Part shown: one piece after another, positions 1 through 9,537 of the stretch
Layout of the letters: the number at the start of each line of letters is the position of its first letter
How positions within the stretch are numbered: the stretch's first letter is position 1
DNA from: Hyella patelloides LEGE 07179
Lineage (GTDB): Bacteria > Cyanobacteriota > Cyanobacteriia > Cyanobacteriales > Xenococcaceae
Direction of reading: 5' to 3'
DNA: 52,857 nucleotides
Assembly (NCBI RefSeq): GCF_900659865.1
Contig: NZ_LR213782.1
Coordinates: 1 to 52,857, forward strand
The notes under the pieces: generated by a model
Told to the model about the DNA's origin: nothing
Databases searched by the model: none
Seen by the model: the letters and a program-made list of their open reading frames with translations, nothing else
Made by a program: the position numbers and the translations under genes

Positions 1-1527
<1,527 letters not shown>

Positions 1528-1565
1528 TCGATATTTTTGATTAGTTAATTAAATTAAGTATATTG

Positions 1566-1604
1566 AATAAGCTCCTATCATTAATGATGGGAGCTTATTT
1601 TTTT
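1566..1604 (+). terminator. Rho-independent terminator of psbDC
   Basis: An inverted repeat (arms AATAAGCTCC near 1566 and GGAGCTTATT near 1590, with a short inner stem) is followed by a run of T to 1604. It lies about 40 bases after the psbC stop. Confidence 0.85.
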
Positions 1605-1685
1605 GTTTCGTCATATTGGTTACCGTTGTCTTTTTTGAGACTCTTTCGATCTTTGATGAAGATATTATATTAAGCGAACTTAAAC

Positions 1686-1833
1686 AATACCGCTTCTCAC
1701 GCATTAACAAGAGACGAAGGTTTAGAGCTAGGATTCATGATGTCACCGAGTCAGAGTAAACAATAGTTTTGGTGTTTTTTCTTCAGAAAAAACAATGTGC
1801 TATCTATCTAGCCAGTGCGCGAGAATTGGTATT
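1686..1833 (+). mobile_element. MITE-like element, copy A
   Basis: This 148-bp segment shares both ends with 9336-9504 in the opposite orientation. Its left end reads AATACCGCTTCTCACGCATT and its right end, reverse complemented, AATACCAATTCTCGCGCACT, an imperfect terminal inverted repeat of about 20 bp. The first 30 bp and last 80 bp match the other copy with few mismatches, while the middle differs in sequence and length. Flanks TTAAAC (left) and ATAAAC (right) could be a degenerate 6-bp target duplication. There is no open reading frame, which fits a non-autonomous element. The rest of 1605-2068 shows no gene. The mobility call is inference; the repeat itself is plain in the sequence. Confidence 0.65.
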
Positions 1834-2068
1834 ATAAACTCTCTCTCAGCTTTGCTTAGAAAATAGTCAGCTTAAATCAAAGCATCCCCACCGACTAGCA
1901 ATCAACTGGGGTTGCTCTGAAATTTCTGGCTCTTGCACTCAAGGTCAGTCAGTACGCAACCCATGAGAATACCATATATTGTTTGAGTAAGGATAAGCAC
2001 TCATTTGCCCTTACAGTTTGTTTATAGTAAATATCTAGATTTTTCCCATAGCGTTTATACAGACTTAA

Positions 2069-3541
2069 TTAAGCTTTGATGTGGTTATAGACATCCATGT
2101 ATTTCTTACCTGAATTGTTCCAAGAGTAATCATATTCCATACCTTGTTGAAATAACTGTTCAAATTCTTTGGGAAACTCTTTATATAAACCGATTGCTCT
2201 TTCCATAGCGGTTTCTAAAGCATGGTTATCAGTTTGATAGAAGACATAGCCGTTACGTTTTTCTGGCGCACGATCTAAATCGAAATCACGGTCAAATACC
2301 GTACTTAATAAGCCTCCTACTCCACGAACAATAGGAACAGTGCCATATTTTAAGCTAATTAATTGAGTTAATCCGCAGGGTTCATAGTTACTAGGAACAA
2401 TCATCATATCTGCTCCTGCATAGATTAAATGAGCCAAAGATTCATCAAAACCAATCTCTAAATGAATATCGGGATTACTATTAAGGTGATGTTTTTCGTG
2501 CCAGAATTGACTGTTAATAGTTGGTTCGGTAGCAGAGCCTAAAAGGACAAATTGCGCCCCTCTATCGAGAGCATAGTACATCGCGTGATGTACTAAATGA
2601 ACTCCTTTCTGTTGGTCTAATCTACCGATATAAGCAATAATCGGTTTATCGCAATCTTTTAATAAGAGTTTTTCTCGTAGAGCTTTTTTATTGAGAGCTT
2701 TCCCCTTCAAATTATCAATAGAGTATTGGTGAGGAATAAATTCATCTACTTCAGGATTCCAGATATTGTAGTCCACACCGTTAAGAATTCCGCTAAATTT
2801 ATCTTGATAAATTTCTAAAGTATGACCCAAACCATAACCGACATCTTGAAACCTGGCTTCCCAAGCGTGGTGAGGTGAAACAGTATTGACATAATTAGAG
2901 TAAACAATACCACCCTTCATCATGTTCAGTGCAAAAGGATTAAAGTTATCTTTAAGATGATCGTACTGGAAGTAATACTCTTCGCGATTTAAACCAGTTG
3001 CGTGCAGCATATCTGCACCGGCCATACCTTGATGTTTGAAATTATGGATAGTGTAGCAAACTCGCTGATTATCCATACCATGATACTTATACACTTCGTA
3101 AAGCATTACGGGTACTAAACCAGTTTGCCAATCATGACAATGAATAATGTCTGGACGTTTACTACTAACTAACAAGAACTCTAAAGCAGCTTTACTGAAA
3201 AAAGCAAAGCGCATATTGTCGTCGTTTCCGCCATAGTAATAACCACGATTGAAGAAATTATCTTCAGATTGGGGCTGTATGAAAAAGCATAATCTACCAT
3301 GTACCCAGCCACAGTAAACATCGCAGTAGATTTCACCAACATACCAGGGTACGGAAAGTCCTTTATAGGCTTCGTGGAGTCCCCATATTTGGTCGTATCT
3401 CATGCAGTCGTACATAGGAAGAATTATCTCAACACAATTACCGCGAAGTTCTAATTCTCGACTCAACCCGTAAACGACATCCCCTAAGCCTCCAGCTTTA
3501 ATAACTGGCGCGCATTCTGAGGCAATTTGCACGATATACAT
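2069..3541 (-). CDS. glgA: Glycogen synthase (GlgA2 type)
   Basis: The 490-residue product transfers glucose from ADP-glucose to the non-reducing ends of glycogen. It is a GT5-family GT-B enzyme in the cytosol. The ADP-glucose binding motif KAGGLGD is at residues 15-21, IIHCHDWQTG near 135, and the second-domain EPCGLTQL catalytic loop at 387-394. The N-terminus MYIVQIASECAPVIKAGGLG and the length match the second cyanobacterial glycogen synthase (the slr1393 class in Synechocystis, from memory) better than the GlgA1 class. The gene faces psbC convergently and has no operon partner here; the 213 bp upstream show no other gene. Confidence 0.92.
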   Translation of the reverse strand: MYIVQIASECAPVIKAGGLGDVVYGLSRELELRGNCVEIILPMYDCMRYDQIWGLHEAYKGLSVPWYVGEIYCDVYCGWVHGRLCFFIQPQSEDNFFNRGYYYGGNDDNMRFAFFSKAALEFLLVSSKRPDIIHCHDWQTGLVPVMLYEVYKYHGMDNQRVCYTIHNFKHQGMAGADMLHATGLNREEYYFQYDHLKDNFNPFALNMMKGGIVYSNYVNTVSPHHAWEARFQDVGYGLGHTLEIYQDKFSGILNGVDYNIWNPEVDEFIPHQYSIDNLKGKALNKKALREKLLLKDCDKPIIAYIGRLDQQKGVHLVHHAMYYALDRGAQFVLLGSATEPTINSQFWHEKHHLNSNPDIHLEIGFDESLAHLIYAGADMMIVPSNYEPCGLTQLISLKYGTVPIVRGVGGLLSTVFDRDFDLDRAPEKRNGYVFYQTDNHALETAMERAIGLYKEFPKEFEQLFQQGMEYDYSWNNSGKKYMDVYNHIKA

Positions 3542-3754
3542 ACCTAATCCTCTCTTAACAAAATTTTATTTTTATATATTTTGTTTAAAATTCTAAGCTA
3601 TATATGACAAATCTTACTATCAAGAGAGAATTAATCTTGATGAATTAACGATGAAATTAAACGTAATCACCGCAAGCTGACAATAGAACTGTATAAAGAA
3701 CAGGAAATAATAAACCTTGATTTGAGGCGTGTTATCAATTAACTTAGATGAATA

Positions 3755-4114
3755 TCATGAGTGACGAAACTCTTCTAACTTATCTATCGTGTCCAGAATT
3801 TTAATAAAGTGTAGTCCAAACTCAGTAAACTCATATTCTACGCGGGGTGGAATTTCTGGGTAAGAAACTTTATTAACAATGCCAAAGTTCAACAGATCTG
3901 ATAATCGTTCGTTAAGCACTTTTGTAGTTAATCCATCCACTGCACGAGTCATCGCTCCTGGGCGATTAATACCACTACGAATTAAATAAAGAACTTTTAG
4001 CATCCATTTGCAACCCAATGTGTGTTCAACAATATAGGCAACTTTAGGTTGAGCATTAATTATTGTGCGATCGCTTATTTTTTGTTCTTGACTGAAACTT
4101 GTTTTTTTTCTCAT
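3755..4114 (-). CDS. HxlR-family transcriptional regulator
   Basis: This 119-residue protein carries the HxlR winged-helix pattern: GCKWMLKVLYLI, a helix-turn-helix around GLTTKVLNERLSDLLNFGIV, and the wing around PPRVEYEFTEFG. These dimeric regulators often respond to quinones, aldehydes or oxidative stress and control a neighbouring oxidoreductase. It is divergent from the quinone-reductase-like gene, with 127 bp between the starts, the usual arrangement for a regulator and its target. No conserved Cys sensor is evident beyond Cys in GCKW. The family call is solid; the regulated gene is inferred from position. Confidence 0.85.
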   Translation of the reverse strand: MRKKTSFSQEQKISDRTIINAQPKVAYIVEHTLGCKWMLKVLYLIRSGINRPGAMTRAVDGLTTKVLNERLSDLLNFGIVNKVSYPEIPPRVEYEFTEFGLHFIKILDTIDKLEEFRHS

Positions 4115-4241
4115 TTGCTACCAAAAGGTTGATACCTTACTAAATTGTGCTTACTTGTGGTTTCTTATGGCATTTCTTTAATCTAAATACAATTACGAAA
4201 TCTTGTCACAAATTTATTCTATATAGATAGGGAGGTTGGTA

Positions 4242-5210
4242 ATGTCTTTGATGAAAGCTGCTCTTTTAACAGAATTTGGTAGTGCAAATCAATTAGAAAT
4301 TCAAGAAGTTCCTAAGCCTCAACCAAAACACGATCAAATTTTGGTACGAGTATGTGCTACCTCAATCAATCCAATTGACTATCAAATTCGTCGTGGTGAC
4401 TACCAAGATTTGGTCAAGTTACCTGTTATTATCGGCGTGGATATTTCTGGGGTAGTTGAAGCTGTTGGAGAATCGGTAACGAGTTTTCAAATAGGTGATG
4501 AAGTATATTACTCGCCACAGCTTTTGGGTGAATCTGGTAGTTATGCAGAATATCATGTCGCCAGTGAGCATATCGTCGCTCGAAAACCATCAAAGATCTC
4601 ACATATTGAAGCAGCTTGTTTTCCTCTGGCTGCTGGAACAGCCTGGGACTGTCTAGTTACAAGAGGTAAGTTGCAAGTTGGTGAATCGATTTTGATTCAT
4701 GGTGGGGCTGGAGGCGTGGGTTCATTTGCCATTCAGTTAGCTAAAGCAATGGGGGCTTATGTTTTTACTACCTGTAGTGCAAAGAATCATGATTTAGTTA
4801 AAAAGTTGGGTGCCGATCGCATCATTGATTATCAAAAAGAAGATTATGTAGCAGCGATCGAATATGAGACTCAGGGTAAGGGGATCGATTTAGTATTGGA
4901 TACAATTGGTGGAGAAACCATTCAAAAAAGTCTTGAGATAATTCGCCCTTATGGTCGGCTTGTCAGCATCGTTGATATTGATAATCCTCAATCATTACTC
5001 ACAGCCTGGGCTAAAAATCTCACATTGCATTTTGTTTTTACATCTCAAGAAAACACCAAGTTGAACTCACTCAGGCAGCTAATTGAACGTAAACAGCTAT
5101 TTCCTATAATCGAGCGCGTCATGCCTTTAATTCAGGTAGCAGAAGCTCATCAGCGTTTAGAACAAGGTGGTACAAGAGGTAAGATAGTTTTACAAGTTTT
5201 TGATGATTGA
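4242..5210 (+). CDS. NADP-dependent medium-chain oxidoreductase (quinone reductase-like)
   Basis: The product of 322 residues belongs to the zinc-independent medium-chain dehydrogenase/reductase superfamily (quinone oxidoreductase/enoyl reductase branch). It has the GroES-like N-terminal domain (MKAALLTEFGSANQLEI) and the nucleotide-binding HGGAGGVG at about 143-150 in a Rossmann fold. The cysteine/histidine pattern for zinc is absent. ATG 4242 is preferred because GGGAGG at 4230-4235 sits 6 bases upstream; the alternative ATG at 4251 would be 15 bases away, and TTG at 4236 abuts the site. It is probably controlled by the divergent HxlR regulator. The substrate is not known. Confidence 0.85.
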   Translation: MSLMKAALLTEFGSANQLEIQEVPKPQPKHDQILVRVCATSINPIDYQIRRGDYQDLVKLPVIIGVDISGVVEAVGESVTSFQIGDEVYYSPQLLGESGSYAEYHVASEHIVARKPSKISHIEAACFPLAAGTAWDCLVTRGKLQVGESILIHGGAGGVGSFAIQLAKAMGAYVFTTCSAKNHDLVKKLGADRIIDYQKEDYVAAIEYETQGKGIDLVLDTIGGETIQKSLEIIRPYGRLVSIVDIDNPQSLLTAWAKNLTLHFVFTSQENTKLNSLRQLIERKQLFPIIERVMPLIQVAEAHQRLEQGGTRGKIVLQVFDD

Positions 5211-5491
5211 CATTTTGCCAACTATAGCAATACAAACTCAGTAGATTCTTCTTCAAAAAAAGAGTTGAAAACGAATCGCACGGCGAAACCTGCCACTTCG
5301 GGATCGCGCCGAGCCAGCATAATCAAGAGAAACACCTATTAAGTATAGGGTGTTATCAATTAGGCCAAATGACAAAAGCAGCAAGATTAATAAAATAAAA
5401 CAATACTTTTGTTTCCTATCTCTTGATGAGAAGTAGTAGTATTAGCTAACAGCTACGATAGTATAGTTACGTCTCAAAATCTCCTAGCAAA

Positions 5492-6105
5492 ATGTATCCT
5501 AATGCCAATAAAACTCCTTCTGTCGCTAAATGGCAAGATTTACACAGGCTGAGAATTCCCACAATTAATCAGTTAGATAATATTAAGTCCCATCTTGACT
5601 TGGTAATTTTGGCGTTAGAGCGATCGCAAATATTACTTCTGAGACAATTTTACAAGCAGCAACTACTCTTAATTTAGAGTCGATTGTTAAAGATAGAGTG
5701 GAGCTATGGCGGTTACGACAAGCAAATCCCTGGCGTAAAAGTGCTGGAGGAAGAAAAAAGTTAGATGTAGAAGAGGCTCGTTCTTTAGTTTTAATTATTT
5801 GTTATTTGGCAAAACAAGAAAAAGAGTTATTACGACGAGCCGTTAGTCTTTTAGAACAAGTTACTGCCCAAAATAAAGAGCCTCATACAATGGCATTGTT
5901 AGGAGATTATTTAGATAAATTTATTAATTTATACCAAGAGAGAATGGCTGAGGAAACAGCAATTAATTCTGATGGATTGTATCAGTTAGGACTCAAACTA
6001 TTAATCGATTTACTTTTTTATAGTGGTAATAGCGGACATCGTTTATTGTGGTTGGCTATTTTGGGTAAAGCATCATTTAAGGAAGAAAGAGAGAAGAAGG
6101 AATAA
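5492..6105 (+). pseudogene. DUF3038 family protein, broken by a one-base frameshift
   Basis: Two frames together make one cyanobacterial DUF3038 protein of about 204 residues. The first (from ATG 5492) reads through IPTINQLDNIKSHLDLVILALE and then derails to a stop at 5675-5677. The second frame continues the family sequence from 5620 (AIANITSETILQAATTLNLE, then RVELWRLRQANPW and KKLDVEEARSLVLIICYLAK) to the stop at 6103-6105. The break falls at GAG-CGATCGC; the family sequence expects GAGGCGATCGC, so one G is missing beside a HIP1 octamer. It may be a true mutation, an assembly error or a recoding site. The function of DUF3038 is unknown; it is usually followed by DUF4335, as here. Confidence 0.75.
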
Positions 6106-6220
6106 AAAGGTAATAGGCAAAAAATAACAGATATTGTCTAGCAATCAACCAACAACGAACTACTAAATACTGTAAGGAATTAGTATATTACGTCCCTAGC
6201 AACTAATCAATAACAAAATT

Positions 6221-7837
6221 ATGGATTCTTCTTATACTGTTATTCGGCGTTTTACGCCTCCGACTTGTACTTTAGAGATTTGGGGAAAAAACTCGCCTTT
6301 GTCTCGTTGGACAAAACAAACTGTAGTTAAAGATATTCAGTTTAAACTGAGTTTTGACGACCCTAGAATCTTAGAAGTAGAACCAATTACGATTTCAGGC
6401 GATCGCCTGAAATTAGAACAGCTTTACGATCTGGTTTTAGACCATACAGAAGGTTTTTTAGCACAGTCTTTTAATAATCAAATACCTGCTTTAGCTATCA
6501 CTAATCAAGAACAATTAGCCAATTCTACTCAGCCTTATCTAACATCTCAAGGGTTAATTAATCATCAGCTGAATTTGGGTAGTTTAGCAACAAAAGAAAG
6601 CCCTACAACAATCGATCTTTCAGCAACTCAATTATTCGATTTGGTATCGGCTTTAGAAGAATATAAAACCGAAATGGCGGTATTGACAGAATTAGAAACT
6701 CAAAAAGCGCAAAAAGTTCGTAAGCTAATACCTATTGGTGTTAGTGTCGCAGGAATTTTATTAGCCGTAGGCTTGACTACTGTGGGTATTAAAGTTGCTA
6801 ACCAGCCAGAAGAACGAGATCGAATAGCAGCTATTGAAGAATCTCAACCTGAAGCAACTTCAACTGTTCCTCAAGAGGATGTTATTCCGCCAAAAGTACC
6901 TGAAGTCGCCGAAAAACCTGTCACAGGAATTCAAGAAAGTGAACCTCTTTCTTCATTAGAGACATTACCTCCTCCTCCTGCGGTAGATACTCTTAAACCT
7001 CCCCCAAATATCCCCGATCCCTCTCAGTATCCGCCATCGGGAAATTTGACCATTCCACCTATTTCTTCTTTACCGAAACCAAATTCTGCATCTGAGACAG
7101 CTAAATCTACTACTGAAACTTCGCCAGATAATTCTCAGGTAGAATCTACTATTAACATTCCTCCTGAAACTGCAAAGCCAGATTCTCCAGAAGAAACCAC
7201 ACAATCTGAAACTCAAAAAACTACAGAATTGGAAATTGCTACAGAATCTAATGTTCAAACAGCAACATCACCTTCTGTTAGTTCTGTTACTGAGGATAAT
7301 AGTCTTCAACCTTTAGAGCCTGACGAACAAGCAGAAATTACAATTAGCGAGGAAAATGTGGCGATAAAGGCAGAAATTGGGGAAAAATTAGAACAAGCTG
7401 CTTCTTTTGATAGCAGAGTAGAGTCTGAAGCGATAACAGAAAACACAACCGAGGAAAATCTCAATCTTAATAATGATGAGATTGCTCTAGAGAATACTAC
7501 GCCTAAACCAACGACGAAAGAATCAACTATTATCGAAAACGATTCAGACTCGATAGCTCCTACAACACGACAACTTCAAGAAGCAGCAAGTTATTTTCGC
7601 CAAAAATGGCGATCGCAATCTGAATTACAACAAACTTTAGAATACCGTCTGATTATCAATCAAGATGGTTCGATTAAACGCATTATTCCTATTGGTAAGG
7701 CATCAGAAATTTATCTAGATCGTACTGGTGTACCCTTGATGGGAGAGCCTTTTGTTTCCGCTTTCCCACAAGAACAAAGTCTTGTCATTCGCTTATTACT
7801 TAGCCCTGATGGAGAAGTGAGGACTTTTTTAGAGTAA
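6221..7837 (+). CDS. DUF4335 domain membrane protein
   Basis: The 538-residue protein starts with the cyanobacterial DUF4335 signature (TVIRRFTPPTCTLEIWGK, FKLSFDDPRILEVEP). A single transmembrane segment lies at about residues 169-190. After it comes a roughly 260-residue low-complexity Pro/Thr/Ser/Glu linker. The C-terminal ~80 residues (EYRLIINQDGSIKRIIPIG, VIRLLLSPDGEVRTFLE) form a short beta-rich domain that looks TonB-C-like. The topology suggests a cytoplasmic N-terminus and a domain reached through a flexible linker on the other side. It lies 115 bp after the DUF3038 gene, its habitual partner. No function is established; calling it an envelope-spanning protein is inference. Confidence 0.75.
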   Translation: MDSSYTVIRRFTPPTCTLEIWGKNSPLSRWTKQTVVKDIQFKLSFDDPRILEVEPITISGDRLKLEQLYDLVLDHTEGFLAQSFNNQIPALAITNQEQLANSTQPYLTSQGLINHQLNLGSLATKESPTTIDLSATQLFDLVSALEEYKTEMAVLTELETQKAQKVRKLIPIGVSVAGILLAVGLTTVGIKVANQPEERDRIAAIEESQPEATSTVPQEDVIPPKVPEVAEKPVTGIQESEPLSSLETLPPPPAVDTLKPPPNIPDPSQYPPSGNLTIPPISSLPKPNSASETAKSTTETSPDNSQVESTINIPPETAKPDSPEETTQSETQKTTELEIATESNVQTATSPSVSSVTEDNSLQPLEPDEQAEITISEENVAIKAEIGEKLEQAASFDSRVESEAITENTTEENLNLNNDEIALENTTPKPTTKESTIIENDSDSIAPTTRQLQEAASYFRQKWRSQSELQQTLEYRLIINQDGSIKRIIPIGKASEIYLDRTGVPLMGEPFVSAFPQEQSLVIRLLLSPDGEVRTFLE

Positions 7838-7948
7838 AGACTTATCGATTAATCATCCTCCAGGGAGATGAAAGTTCTCAGCAGTTGTCATACTCTTTTG
7901 CTATGAGAATTAATAATTTGCTTGTCTAAAATTAATTAAGATAATGCT

Positions 7949-8890
7949 ATGTTTATTCCTCTTGGTTTCACCTCAAAATCTGTCCAGACAAGTTTGGGCA
8001 AAATAGTTTACTATACTAACGATCGCCCACCTTGGAACGATTTAAAATCAAATTCCCCAGAAACTTTGGTATTTTTACATGGTTTGGGTGGTGGTTCTTC
8101 AGCTTACGAATGGTCAAAAGTTTATCCTGCTTTTGCTGCTGAATATCGTATCCTGGCACCAGATATGCTTGGTTGGGGTAGATCTGAACATCCCGAACGC
8201 GACTATCAGGTAGATGATTACGTTACTACCATTGCAGAGTTCTTGAGCAATACCTGTACTTCACCCGTTACTGTGATTGCTTCTGCTTTAACGGCAGCCT
8301 TTACTATTCGAGTAGCGATCGCAAATCCTCAATTATTCAAATCCATGATTTTGACGACGGCTGCTGGATTAAATGAATTTGGCAGAGACTATCAGGATAA
8401 TTTCTTTACTAAGTTAGCTGGAACTCCAATAATCGATCGCTTGCTATACAGTACGGGAGTTGCTACCAGTTTTGGCATTCGTGGCTTTTTAGAGCAGCGT
8501 CAATTTGCCAGTAAAGATAGAGTTGACTCTGAATTGGTAGAAGCATATTTGCAATCGGCACAACAGCCCAATGGAGAGTATTCCGCACTGTCTTTTGTAC
8601 GGGGAGATCTGTGTTTTGATTTGACGCAATATATTACTCAATTAACAATCCCGACGGCGTTAATTTGGGGTCAAGAATCAGAATATATTGGACCGAGGGT
8701 TGGTCGTCGATTACAAGAAATGAATCCCCAAGCAATTCGCATTATGTATCAATTGAATGATGTCGGTTTCACTCCCCAACTAGAACTACCTGCTATTACC
8801 ATTGGACTAATTCGTCAATTTTTACCTCAACTAGAAACCAGTAATTCTCAGTCAGTCTTGGAAGAGGATTTACCAGCTTTTGATAATTAA
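7949..8890 (+). CDS. Alpha/beta hydrolase-fold protein lacking the catalytic triad
   Basis: The fold is clear in the 313 residues: oxyanion HGLGGGS at 44-50, PDMLGWGRS at 71-79, and a C-terminal LIWGQ segment at 238-242. Every catalytic position is changed. The nucleophile elbow, normally GxSxG, reads ASALT (111-115) with Ala113 at the Ser position. The acid site after WGQE has Ser244, with Glu243 and Glu245 beside it. The C-terminal His position in the usual GHxPxxE is Phe274 (GFTPQLELP). It is therefore probably not a classical hydrolase. It follows DUF4335 by 111 bp on the same strand and may be co-transcribed. Confidence 0.8.
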   Translation: MFIPLGFTSKSVQTSLGKIVYYTNDRPPWNDLKSNSPETLVFLHGLGGGSSAYEWSKVYPAFAAEYRILAPDMLGWGRSEHPERDYQVDDYVTTIAEFLSNTCTSPVTVIASALTAAFTIRVAIANPQLFKSMILTTAAGLNEFGRDYQDNFFTKLAGTPIIDRLLYSTGVATSFGIRGFLEQRQFASKDRVDSELVEAYLQSAQQPNGEYSALSFVRGDLCFDLTQYITQLTIPTALIWGQESEYIGPRVGRRLQEMNPQAIRIMYQLNDVGFTPQLELPAITIGLIRQFLPQLETSNSQSVLEEDLPAFDN

Positions 8891-8906
8891 TCATGAAGGT
8901 ATATAG

Positions 8907-9203
8907 TCAAGATTCGTAAATTAAAGGGTCGTCATCGATATCAAAACCTTTGGTAGCAATGGTTTTAATCGTATTACCAAGAGGTGAGATTATAGAAAGT
9001 TGCTTCAATGCTCCAGAAATACAAGGCAGATCTCCCACAACTAAAGACTCATAATCGAGTGAAAGCTGCCTGCGACGTATACGTTTTTCTGTGTAAAAAG
9101 TAATGGGAATTCTACGTCGGTTAAGCTCCTCAACGACTCGGCGTTCTTCTTGTCTAAGCAGTTCGTTCCCTTGCTCTTGAATAAATGCTTGGGAAATTAC
9201 CAT
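8907..9203 (-). CDS. Small protein of unknown function
   Basis: This 98-residue frame is convergent with the hydrolase-like gene (16 bp between stops). It has a charged N-terminal helix (RQEERRVVEELNRRRIP), then a beta-strand-rich part (ITFYTEKRIRRRQLSLD, LVVGDLPCISGALKQL). The middle recalls the N-terminal part of larger cyanobacterial ATP-grasp-type proteins, in which case this would be a truncated copy, but I cannot confirm that. MITE-like copy B begins about 130 bp upstream of its start. No function is proposed. Confidence 0.45.
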   Translation of the reverse strand: MVISQAFIQEQGNELLRQEERRVVEELNRRRIPITFYTEKRIRRRQLSLDYESLVVGDLPCISGALKQLSIISPLGNTIKTIATKGFDIDDDPLIYES

Positions 9204-9335
9204 AGAACATTTATTTTTGTAATATTATTGAATTAATTTTGTCATACAATGCATTATAAAATGAGATCGCAGAATCTTGTTTGAGAAACTGTCGTAAAAT
9301 AGAAAGTCTGGACTTGAGTGATAGTCAGATAACTT

Positions 9336-9504
9336 TATACCAATTCTCGCGTACTAGCCAGATAGATAGCACATTATTTTTTCTCAAGAAAAAACACGAA
9401 AACTATTGTTTACACTAACGGGCGTGACTCCTGTATGGACGCGAAATAAGGGGTCTCTACTGACTCCAAAATAAGTCTCTTGTTAATGCATGAGAAACGG
9501 TATT
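9336..9504 (-). mobile_element. MITE-like element, copy B (inverted relative to copy A)
   Basis: This is the reverse-oriented partner of 1686-1833. Its left end ATACCAATTCTCGCGTACT and right end AGAAACGGTATT are the two inverted termini. Outer parts match copy A closely; the middle (about 60 bp) is unrelated and longer, including a GTGACTCCTGTATGGACGCG segment. It ends 33 bp before the gltX start codon and lies between two diverging genes, so it forms part of the gltX 5' region. No target duplication is clear. Confidence 0.65.
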
Positions 9505-9537
9505 AGATATGGATCGAAAATAAGGAAATTAAGAATA

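Noticed and set aside
5300-5365. Hairpin AACACCTAT...ATAGGGTGTT as terminator of the quinone-reductase-like gene
   Set aside because: It is over 100 bp past the stop, imperfect and without a T run.
9490-9537. Upstream ATG extending gltX by 16 residues
   Set aside because: The added residues come partly from the MITE-like element and do not fit the family N-terminus; a better ribosome site precedes 9538.
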